10,179 nucleotides of DNA from contig QUTJ01031167.1 in assembly GCA_003573635.1 (NCBI GenBank), positions 1 to 10,179 on the forward strand. Direction: 5' to 3'. The notes under the pieces were generated by a model, which worked only from the letters and a program-made list of their open reading frames with translations, was not told where the DNA came from and searched no databases. Below are positions 1 to 7,774 of this stretch, in pieces. The stretch is from Goniomonas avonlea (lineage: Eukaryota; Cryptophyceae; Goniomonadida; Goniomonadaceae). How positions within the stretch are numbered: position 1 is the stretch's first letter; the number at the start of each line of letters is the position of its first letter. The position numbers were made by a program, and so were the translations under genes.

Positions 1-36
1 GGTTGACACGGGTGGTTGACACGGGTTGACACGGGT
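1..36. repeat. Short tandem repeat, 10-nt unit TTGACACGGG x3
   Basis: Three copies of TTGACACGGG lie at 3-12, 16-25 and 26-35; the first two are separated by the 3 nt TGG and the last two abut. The array runs off the left edge, so its full length is unknown. It lies downstream of the last SRP54 exon I can place, so it may sit inside an SRP54 intron or in a neighbouring spacer. No function is evident. Confidence 0.85.
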
Positions 37-227
37 GTCCAATTTCTGCGACCCGCAGAACTTCCGATGCTGGACAAATGACCACTGAGGGTTTGAATCC
101 CGTGCCGTGACCAATGAAAATGGGTTACGACTTGAAAACACTGCTTTGTCAAGAGAGAACGTGTGCAACAAATGAACAGCTGGATTGACATCTGGAGAAG
201 CAAATGAGATACACAGCAGTGACGGAC

Positions 228-1315
228 CGGTTTGACGAGTTCGTGCAGCGATCGCAGTTCCTCCATGAGATCGTCCTCCACCCTCAGGCGACCCGCAGTG
301 TCAAACAACACCTGTGGCACGCCTCACATAAAAACACTTCAGGCAGCATTACGAATTGAGACACTGTGACAACCCACGTACCACATCAAAGTTGTTCTCC
401 TTTGCGGTAGCAAGCGCTCTGTGACTGCGATGAGCAACTGCAAACTGACCCCGCAACCGACCACGCACCTCCGAGCGATGTCCACAGGTTGCTGATCCTT
501 TACAACGGGCAGCGTTGTCACATTGGCAGTTCTTCCTAAGACTGCAAGCTGCTCTTGGGCAGCCGGTCGACCTGAGAAAGGCAGCGCATATTGGCAACAC
601 AGGCGTCAGGATGGCAGAGGCGTACGAGTGTCCAGTGAAACCATCAACACGTTCTTGGATTCTTTCTTCAGCCGGTATGCAAGCTTGCCACAAGTCGTTG
701 TCTTTCCGCTACCTTGAATACCCACTAGCATCACCACAGCAGGGACACCCGAACTACGCGCAGTGAGTGTCTACGCTCGCAGAAACGCAGAAACACAGAA
801 ACGCACCCGAGCTCCAGCTGAGCAGTCTCGGTGCCAAGCACTCGCACGAGCTCCTCGTGAACCATGCGCATCACTGAGACCCCACTCGGCAGGTCGGAAT
901 CGACGCGGGTTCCCACAGCCTCGCGTTTCACTCCTGCCGCGAGGTCGGATTTGGTGCGAGCCTGAAATCACCCACCTTCAATGAAGGAATCTGCGACGGA
1001 CACTTCAACGTCGGCTTCCAGCAGGGCCACCCGGACCAGCCGCATCGTGGAATCGACATCGGCACGCGTAAGCTTCTTCTTTTGCATCATACCCTGGAAC
1101 GCCCCGGCAAATCGAGTCGCCAGTGATGACAGATGGCCCCCACCGCCAAGGCCAGCCCCGAAAGGATTAGAGGGGGTGAAATTTGTTCGGCGGTGGATGA
1201 CAACACCAGCAGGCCGACTGGCCACAAGGCTTCTGGAGTTGGACCAGGAAACGGCCTGCGGCGCTGTGCATGAACGCACCCGAGACGCAGCCAGCGTCCG
1301 CACACGTAATGCCAT
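228..1315 (-). CDS. SRP54: Bacterial/organelle-type SRP54 (Ffh/cpSRP54-like) GTPase, 3' partial, six exons
   Basis: GTPase subunit of the signal recognition particle, which binds hydrophobic targeting signals and docks on the FtsY receptor. Exons on the minus strand: 1315-976, 933-807, 753-626, 571-469, 418-382 and 311-228. Joined, they give 273 codons in one frame. Introns are 42, 53, 54, 50 and 70 nt. Residues 1 to about 60 are rich in Arg, Ser and Ala with few acids, like an organellar presequence. The helical N domain follows (about 62-155, with ALLEADVEVSVADSFIE and MVHEELVRVLG). The G domain shows the P-loop GIQGSGKTT (167-175), DTRRPAAQEQL (197-207), QQPVDIA (225-231) and DTAGR (249-253). 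RPAA and DTAGR are bacterial/organellar forms; cytosolic SRP54 has RAGA and DTSGR. The TKxD motif and the methionine-rich M domain are not in the window. The start is set by an in-frame TAG upstream with no ATG in between. Plastid and mitochondrial location are both possible. Family assignment is secure; destination is inferred. Confidence 0.93.
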
Positions 1316-1581
1316 GTGCTCGATGTGGGGGATTCGCGAAGCGCGATAATAGGCTAATCTGTATAAACCCTAATCGTGACATCCTTGACTTGCCGCGAAT
1401 GAAATCGTGGGAAAATGAAACCACAAAATCCAAAGCGCGATGACACAACGACACGAAGGCGCGAGGTCGCAGTAAACCCAGAGGGCAGCAGTAACCTTTG
1501 CCACCTCCGCTTGCTCCGAGTGCCTCTCAACCGTGTGGGATCTTAAGTTTCTTTGATTTCCAATCCCGATTTTTCTTTTGA
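1316..1581. promoter_or_regulatory. Divergent intergenic region, SRP54 / FHA-forkhead gene
   Basis: This 266-bp gap separates the start codons of two head-to-head genes and must hold both 5' UTRs and at least the core promoters. I see no clear TATA box at a convincing distance from either start. A pyrimidine-rich stretch near 1548-1580 precedes the plus-strand ATG. A shared bidirectional promoter is inferred from geometry only. Confidence 0.5.
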
Positions 1582-2703
1582 ATGTCTCCGCGACAAAATC
1601 CCCCGAAGGGCTCAGCCAAGGCCATGACCAAGACCGGATCCAAGAGCGCCTTCGCCAAACTTGAAGGGCCCCACCTGGACTACTACATTCGTAAGGTGTC
1701 AGTGTTGATGGGGAGAAAGCGGACCTCCGCCAAAAATCCTCACCTCGACCTGGACCTGGGCTCCCAGCGGGTGATCTCGCACCTGCACGCTGAAGTCACC
1801 TACAACGACCACAGCGGCGACTGGGAGTTGCAGTGCCACGGAAAGAACGGTTTATCCATCCAACGCGGTGGTCACCGGCACCGGATTTTGCCCCACTCCA
1901 AACCGTTTCCCCTGAAGAGCAGGTTCGTGACTTGCCAATCATGGCCTAAACTCACCATTCCTCAGGGATCTCATTCAAGTCTGTGGCACCCCAACATTCT
2001 TTCATTTTCTTTTGCCAGTCGATGGCTCACCAGGTCGCCCTGGATTCTCACGAGAAGCCTCATCCGCTCCGGGCGCAGCGGAGCGCCCGGCGCTGTCGTT
2101 CGAGCAGCTTGTCTCCCAGGCCCTCTCGAGCACCGACCAGCAGAGATTGCCGATCTCTACCATTTACACCTGGATCAAGTCGGCATTTCCATACTATGCA
2201 GGGCTCAGGCCCCGTGAATGGCAGGTTCGATAATTGTTTGTTCCCCGTTCACACGGCTCACATTGCCTCCAGAATGTGCAATCGTCGGTGCGCCACTGTT
2301 TGCTGAACAGCAACTGTTTTCAGAAGGTGACACGCGCTGATGGCCAGGTGTGAAACAATACCTTTGTTTCTGTCTTCTCATGCTTTGACAGCTGTTGTGG
2401 ACTCTGAACCCGGCCAACCTTGTGGCACCGCCAGCCCGCACACCAACGCAGAACTCCAATGGCAGCTCCATGGTGCCGAATGACGCTGATGAAGAGGAGG
2501 AGGAGGAGCTTTTGATGTCCAGCGAAACGTTGATGCCGGATGCTGCCGCTGCTGCCTTTGCCGCGTTGGCTCCCGGCGCTGCGATCACCCCGGCCCCCCC
2601 GACCACCTTGGAGGAATCCGTGGACCGTGGTGACGCAATGGGCATGGACGACGATGAAGATGAAGACGATGACGACGAACTTGAGATTGCTGACGAAGAT
2701 TGA
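1582..2703 (+). CDS. FHA domain plus forkhead domain protein (FOXK/Fkh-like architecture), four exons
   Basis: Exons 1582-1922, 1966-2224, 2273-2347 and 2392-2703 join to 329 codons (328 residues). Introns are 43, 48 and 44 nt, all GT..AG with pyrimidine-rich ends. A TGA directly precedes the ATG in frame. Residues 23-131 form an FHA (phosphothreonine-binding) domain with G44-R45, SHLH (66-69), KNG (88-90) and a closing strand TFFHFLLP. Removing intron 1 restores that last strand. The usual Arg in S-R-x-H is His67. Residues 155-235 match a forkhead DNA-binding domain: LSFEQLVSQAL, ISTIYTWIKSAFPYY, REWQ, SSVRHCLLN, CFQKV and WTLNP. Compared with the usual WQNSIRHNLSLN, there are three extra residues after WQN, and the DNA-reading Asn and Ser positions are changed while Arg207-His208 remain. 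The C-terminus is acidic (residues 256-264 and about 310-328), possibly for activation or histone contact. FHA plus forkhead occurs in animal FOXK and fungal Fkh1/Fkh2/Fhl1. A nuclear regulator is inferred; DNA binding is uncertain. Confidence 0.88.
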
Positions 2704-3231
2704 GCTGAATCATTTTCTCGCGTGTACAATAATCTGTGAACATATTTCAAAGGGTAGTCTCATCGTTTGTTCTTGGTTTCCTTCTGCAGTTGTGCTTTGA
2801 TTTCGTCGCACTCTGTGTTGAGTTGAGCATTGTTTTCTCCCAACTCGTGCGATCTATGAAACTCGATGCGCTTGTAAATCGAAATTTATCTCAGAAAACG
2901 TCGGTGGGTGTCGAGGAAACCCAGCTTACTGATGTAGCAGGGATTGGAAATTGGTGCAGGGTTTAGAGTCGACCAGGATGGCTTTCCCTGCTTCCCCGAG
3001 CCGGAAAAGCCGAGCTCTGATAAATTCGTGGTGAACGTCGTGCACTGGGTGGTGTTGTGGACAACACCACCCTGCTCCTTGGGACAACGCCTTACGGCAG
3101 ATCACGCCTGTATGATGACGCTCTCGGGGTGGAATACACCTACTTCAGGAAGTCGCCAGGGTGGAAATTTTTCTGGCAGATGCCGAACGTTGGCGAGCTG
3201 GCAGTCGGGAGCCAGAACAGCCGAAAGCACA
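2704..3231. other. Spacer between convergent genes, no secure gene
   Basis: This 528-bp interval holds the 3' ends of the FHA-forkhead gene and of the convergent secreted-protein gene. Its only clear structure is the hairpin at 3047-3072. Open frames cross its right half on both strands (plus, about 3024-3251; minus, down to 3102), and neither has a recognisable domain, so I do not annotate either as a gene. The first 300 bases are T-rich and show no coding signal I trust. Confidence 0.5.
3047..3072. repeat. Perfect inverted repeat, 11-bp stem with 4-nt loop
   Basis: GGGTGGTGTTG at 3047-3057 pairs exactly with CAACACCACCC at 3062-3072 around the loop TGGA. No oligo-T follows as in a bacterial terminator, and the setting is eukaryotic. 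The core stem letters TGGTGTT/AACACCA are the same as in the stem-loop after the H3 gene, although the loop differs. It could be an RNA 3'-end element of the convergent gene pair or chance. Confidence 0.75.
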
Positions 3232-4116
3232 TTAATCGTTGCCAGTCCTGACTTTGAGCTCCTCGGTTTGTCTCTGCTTCTGAGTAGGCTTGCCACACAC
3301 AGATTTGCGCGCAGTGGCGCTGAAGAGGATGTCCACCCACCTTGAGGCCGGGATGACCTCTTCCGGCGCGATGGCAAACCTGGCCATGTTTTCCTGCGGA
3401 GAAGTGAGCAGCGAATGACAGTGGTGAAAACAGACCTGCAGAACAGTAGTGTTGATGACCTGCTTCATTTGGCGCTCCGTCCCCACGAAGTACGGCAGCT
3501 GTTCCGAAAACATGTTTTTCTTTACACACTGCTTGTAGCTTCGTTTGTTCATGAGTTCCGGAATAACCAAAAATTGTTTGTACGTGACATCAATCAAGAC
3601 GTCGAAGATCTGAGGGGCTTGGAAAGTAAGGTAGGTGTGGACATCGAGGAACTCGCACTTGGTCAGCTTCCCTCGAACGCCAGCAACCTCTATTTCAGCT
3701 TCATAAATGCCATCTCGCTCCTCATTCTGCACTGCCCATACCCGCATTAAGTAATTAAGAGCGTCCGGCCCTAATGCAAGCAGCTCGGAGCGGTTGCACG
3801 GCTTCTGCCGGTCCCAGCAGTGGTCGCCGTATTGCTGGTGAATCAGACCAGCAGCGATGTTCGTGAAAATCACACAGCAGCGGTGGCGCAGGTGTAATCC
3901 TGGGTTTGTCGCGAAGCAGTCCTCCTTGCTTTTCTCGTCGATTTGCTGCTGGCGATACTTCTGGATCCCAGGTTCAGCAACGGACCCAACAAACTCGCGC
4001 AGCTCGGCAACAACTTCTCGAGTCCGGACATTCTTGCCTCCAAGCTTCGCCCCACTAACCTCTCCAACAAACGAAAGAATCGCAAACATGCAGATCGGCA
4101 ACCAGGGCCGCCACAT
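3232..4116 (-). CDS. Predicted secreted Cys-containing protein, unknown family, two exons
   Basis: Exons 4116-3436 and 3393-3232 give 280 residues. The 42-nt segment 3435-3394 starts GTCTG, ends TTCTCCGCAG and is pyrimidine-rich like an intron. It is in frame without a stop, so a 294-residue unspliced product is also possible. Residues 1 to about 23 form a signal peptide: Arg near the start, hydrophobic core LPICMFAILSFVG, and Ser-Gly-Ala before the likely cleavage site. The mature part of the spliced form has eight cysteines (including CFATN, a CC pair, DHCW, KPCN, KCEF and KQCV) and possible N-glycosylation sites at NRS and NTT. There is no later membrane segment or anchor. I recognise no domain. 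The last exon is uncertain: splicing a GTGGGT donor near 3341 to an AG near 3281 would change the end of the protein and extend it to 3102. It is arranged head to head with the gene at 4438. Confidence 0.7.
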   Translation of the reverse strand: MWRPWLPICMFAILSFVGEVSGAKLGGKNVRTREVVAELREFVGSVAEPGIQKYRQQQIDEKSKEDCFATNPGLHLRHRCCVIFTNIAAGLIHQQYGDHCWDRQKPCNRSELLALGPDALNYLMRVWAVQNEERDGIYEAEIEVAGVRGKLTKCEFLDVHTYLTFQAPQIFDVLIDVTYKQFLVIPELMNKRSYKQCVKKNMFSEQLPYFVGTERQMKQVINTTVLQVCFHHCHSLLTSPQENMARFAIAPEEVIPASRWVDILFSATARKSVCGKPTQKQRQTEELKVRTGND

Positions 4117-4437
4117 GCCGCGACTCCGGGCAATGCAATGATGAGCGATGTATTGTCACACTACTGAGCGTCGATGAGCGACGAGCGAAATGTTGAGCGA
4201 AGATTCTTTCTAATTTTGATATCCACATGAATAATTACAAACTAGACCACAAACTATGATAAGTGTGTTTTTCCGGCCGTGGTTGGCCGGTGGGGAATAT
4301 CATAAAACCCTTGAAAGGAGAAAAGCACTCTGAACTGACGTTCGGAAGCACAACAGCCTGCAGTGTGCACTGTGCAGAGGAGGAGCGATTCGATGACCGT
4401 CTGAGCCTCGTCTCACAACAACAACAAAAACCTTGAG
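4117..4437. promoter_or_regulatory. Divergent intergenic region with GAGCGA repeats and a CCGGCC inverted repeat
   Basis: This 321-bp gap separates two head-to-head start codons. On the left side, TGAGCGA-like words recur between about 4142 and 4200. CCGGCC (4273-4278) and GGCCGG (4285-4290) form a 6-bp inverted repeat around GTGGTT. CAACAACAACAAAAACC lies just before the plus-strand ATG (4416-4432), an A/C-rich, unstructured leader of the kind that favours ribosome loading. A shared promoter is inferred from the geometry. Confidence 0.45.
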
Positions 4438-6777
4438 ATGGTTGAGCACCCGAAGGGGCAGACAGATGGAAAGCCCAGAATTCTGAGAGCAGATTCCAGC
4501 TTGAGCAAGCTCAGCAAACAACCACCGGAAGAGCCTCGATCAGAAACAGTGGCAGGCCTGCTAACCTCGTACTCAGACCCAACTGACGCGAATCGGTTTG
4601 TTCCGGTTGCACCCCTTCTCAAGCACCGCCGTTCTACTCTCAAGTTGACTGAAAGCCCGCATCTCAGCCGGAGTGGCACCAAGAAGTCGTTGCTGAGGAA
4701 TTCTTCCCTACGGAAAGCACTTCCTACCACGTCAGAGGCGTCTGGTGATGTAGTCCCGATTGAGGAGACTGCAGCGTTCTCTCAACTGGCGGAGAGGATC
4801 GAGGCTGTGATGGAAGCATTATCTCAGCGAACGGATCGCACCCGTGCTTCAGGAGCCGATGAACCTGTCCCGAAACCGTCCCGTAAACCGGTGTTAGAAA
4901 TCACCAAGCCTGGCCCAGGAGTCGCTCCGCGTGATGCTACATCGCAGAACCCAGTCCAAGCATTCACGTCGCCCCGCCCGGGGAAAACCAAAGACAAGAC
5001 TCCACCAACCACGCAACGGGCACGTGCACTGCTGAGTAGCCCCAAAAACTCCCCCCGAGGGGCACCTGCGTTTTCTCGCCGTCTCGCAAGTGCAACAGAC
5101 TCTCCTGTAAATGCTGCCCCGTCTCCGGTGCGCTCGGTGACCCTGGTGACCCCGACCCGTGAGCTGCTCCCAGCCTCAGTAGCAAGCCCTCCGCCTCGAG
5201 CACCACCCGCTGCTCCCGGGCCACAGCCGTCCCCCAGAGCACCACCCCCTGGCTCATCTCCTCGAGCACCACCCGTTGGCTCATCTCCTCGAGCACCACC
5301 CGCTGCTCCAGGGCCACAGCCTTCCCCCCGAGCACCACCCGCTGGCTCATCTCCTCGAGCACCACCCATAGGCCAAGGGCCACAGCCTTCCCCCCGAGCA
5401 AAGTTCAACATTGCTCCTGGTGAATCGTTTGAGACGAGCCCGACTGCCACAGGCCCTAGTGAATCAACGAAGCACCCCCGAGTGCCTCCTCAAAGTTTTG
5501 CTCCTCCTCCCCACGTGGTCGTCGACAGCCCCGGCAAGCCACAAGATCAACCGCCGCTTGAACGCCCAGCGCGGCAGCAATCCATCAAGGAGTTTCACCG
5601 CGCCCCCACCCAAGCCTTCACACCCTCCGAATCCGAATTAAATGACGAGAACCTTCAGATCGCTGTGTGCAACCCCGACGCGCACAACCTGGGGAACATG
5701 TGTGATCCGAACCTCAAGGGCACGTCCAGCGTCAACACCAGTTTCGGCTCGCACAGTGCGTCCTCCAGCGCTGCAGGCTCGCCACGCAAACAGCTCCCAA
5801 GACCACCACGTCACCATCGGTCGGAACCACCCGTGTCACCGCGAGCCTCGTTAACGAAATCCATCTGGGAAATCCACGGGGCGCGCACTGTGCCGCCGGG
5901 AGGAGTGCCAAGTGCTCGCCGCAGCTCGCAGGGCCACGAGGGCCACGACAGTGTTGCCAACCCCTGGAGTACAGGCGCCGCCCTCGCCGCCAGTGGCCTG
6001 TCGTCCAGCCGCCCCCCCCCCGACCCTGGCCCTTGCCAAGACGTGGATGCCACGCCTCGCCGACGAGGGTCTGGCGATAGCAGCAAGAACAGCAGCCAGG
6101 CCACGAGCCCTCGCAAGCAAGCAACTGTGACCCACGGTGCTCCAGGCGCTGGCCTGGACGGCTCTCCCGCGCGGTTGACGTTGACCCCTCAGGCGCTGTC
6201 ACCACCCACGGTCGATGATGCGGCAGCTGATCCCAATGCGGTGAACAATAACCTGACAGTGCGGGTGGCGCGAGCGGAGCTGTCCAAGCTCAAGGTTCAG
6301 GCCGAGGGCACAGCGGCGGTGCGTGCTGTTACCTGGGTGCTCGGTTGGAGGGTGTGTGCGTTTGTGCATGAGCTGTGTGTGAGGCGACTGCTGCTTTTCT
6401 GACACCCAAATCAGGGAGAAGCAATGGAACGGCTTGAAGCAATGGAGTTGCAAGAGCGGCTCCAGTGGTTGCAGCGACAAGTTGTCGTTGCTGGTGTTCC
6501 TCCTGGACAAGATACTGGTGCCATGGGTCGCGGGGGTGTTTTGCGCGTGGACAGTGTGACACGCATACCTTCGAACTCCTCGCCACGGCGTCCCACAGGG
6601 AATGCTAATGGCTCGCCTATTGGTGTGAACATTGATGGGCAGGGGCACGGTATGAGTGTGCTTCGGTCGAATCCGGTCGAGGGCAAGCAAGTGTGGAGCG
6701 TAAATGGGGGGCACTCTGTAGTTATGACGGCTGTCAACCCGCATGTTTCGGGAAGGCCTCGCGTTGCAATCAACTAA
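4438..6777 (+). CDS. Pro/Ser/Arg-rich disordered protein with SPRAPP repeats and C-terminal helix, two exons
   Basis: Exons 4438-6318 and 6415-6777 join in phase 0 across a 96-nt intron (GTGCGT..AATCAG) to give 747 residues. An in-frame TGA at 4402 and no ATG between fix the start. I recognise no enzymatic or globular domain. Most of the chain is low-complexity, with many Ser-Pro and Ser-Pro-Arg steps typical of proline-directed kinase targets. Residues 250-322 are a tandem array of 9- and 13-residue units built on PRAPP with GSS or GPQPS tails, resembling SH3-ligand polyproline. A P-x-Q-[AS]-F-[TA]-x-P motif occurs three times (near residues 172, 350 and 390), and SI-x-E-[FI]-H-x-A twice. 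The splice joins a helical, charged segment (VQAEGTAAGEAMERLEAME and on) with heptad-like Leu/Met spacing, perhaps a short coiled coil. A scaffold or cytoskeletal adaptor role would be a guess; exon structure and expression are well supported by frame alone. Confidence 0.8.
5185..5403 (+). repeat. In-frame coding minisatellite of SPRAPP units
   Basis: Units of 27 and 39 nt alternate. The short form encodes PRAPPxGSS and the long form PRAPPAAPGPQPS. The core CCTCGAGCACCACCC recurs nearly unchanged, and synonymous sites are also conserved, which points to recent expansion by slippage or unequal exchange rather than to old protein-level constraint. Unit lengths are multiples of three, so gain or loss keeps the frame. 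Confidence 0.85.
6319..6414 (+). other. Intron of the SPRAPP-repeat gene
   Basis: A GTGCGT donor at 6319 and a CAAATCAG acceptor ending at 6414 bound a 96-nt, T/G-rich segment with in-frame stop TGA at 6400. Removing it joins GCG and GGA in phase 0 and extends the reading frame by 120 residues. It is the longest intron found here. Confidence 0.8.
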
Positions 6778-7084
6778 GTTATAAAGATATGCATGTTCAC
6801 ATGTGAACCACATGGAATTGCCCGACCGGCAATCCTCTCTTGTTGTAACTGCGACAGCACCCAGTGGAAGGTATTGATATCAGAGCAGAAGTGGTCCCTA
6901 TGGGCCGACTGAGACTGTTATGCGCATTGTGCATCGGGTTGTATTCTGCAACAGCCCAGAACAGGAAGATGCCGTGTCAACACCAAGAGACTAAGGAGAT
7001 TGGTTTGATTCGAGTGCTGTTGCACTCCTGGGAATTCATGAAGCGAACGATCTGAACAATCAAGAACAAGCCTCTTCGAATGTG
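6778..7084. other. Spacer between SPRAPP gene and H3, with a possible small secreted ORF
   Basis: The interval holds the two convergent 3' ends. One plus-strand frame from an ATG at 6900 to a stop at 7053-7055 encodes 51 residues starting MGRLRLLCALCIGLYSATAQ, which resembles a signal peptide with a cleavable A-T-A end. There is no family match and no sign of a promoter, so I do not call it a gene. The rest shows nothing clear. Confidence 0.35.
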
Positions 7085-7102
7085 TGGTGTTAAAAAACAC
7101 CA
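7085..7102 (-). ncRNA. Histone-mRNA-type 3' stem-loop of H3 (cis element)
   Basis: Read on the minus strand, TGGTGTT, TTTT and AACACCA form a perfect 7-bp stem with a U4 loop; 28 nt separate it from the H3 stop codon. Replication-dependent histone mRNAs end in a 6-bp stem with a 4-nt U-rich loop (GG-YYY-U, UYUN, A-RRR-CC). This copy keeps the GG/CC base, the closing U-A pair, the U-rich loop and the distance from the stop. It departs at one stem position, where G-C replaces the pyrimidine-purine pair. SLBP-type 3' processing is inferred. Confidence 0.65.
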
Positions 7103-7130
7103 TGGGGTTGATACAAGGTGCATCGGGCAC

Positions 7131-7709
<579 letters not shown>

Positions 7710-7772
<63 letters not shown>
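7710..7772. repeat. Microsatellite (CT)n, 63 nt
   Basis: An uninterrupted alternation of C and T runs over 63 nt. It sits about 170 bp upstream of the H3 start codon and marks the change from gene-dense to repeat-rich sequence. On the H3 strand it reads (GA)n, which in many eukaryotes lies in open promoter chromatin, but here that is only a possibility. Confidence 0.98.

Positions 7773-7774
<2 letters not shown>

Noticed and set aside
192-227. A 36-nt SRP54 intron 6 with an exon starting at 191
   Set aside because: The resulting residues (MSIQLFICC and on) do not resemble the expected D-A-M-x-G-Q region.
962-975. A 14-nt intron ending at the first CAG in SRP54 intron 1
   Set aside because: It is too short and shifts the frame; the 42-nt choice ending at 934 aligns the N domain without a gap.
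981-1349. Plus-strand frame of 122 codons over the SRP54 first exon
   Set aside because: It is the antisense shadow of the SRP54 N-domain exon, which has clear family motifs on the minus strand.
2327-2391. A 65-nt third intron starting at GTGACA in the FHA-forkhead gene
   Set aside because: Using the later donor at 2348 gives a 44-nt intron and keeps KVTRADGQ, which matches the forkhead KVPR wing segment, so the shorter intron is preferred.
2205-2750. Minus-strand frame with a long Ser run
   Set aside because: Antisense of the acidic tail codons (GAT/GAA) of the FHA-forkhead protein.
3047-3072. Bacterial-type intrinsic terminator
   Set aside because: The sequence is eukaryotic and no T-run follows the hairpin on either strand.
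4824-5450. Minus-strand frame of 208 codons, Gly-rich
   Set aside because: Antisense of the SPRAPP array; its repeats mirror that minisatellite, and no initiation context or family supports it.
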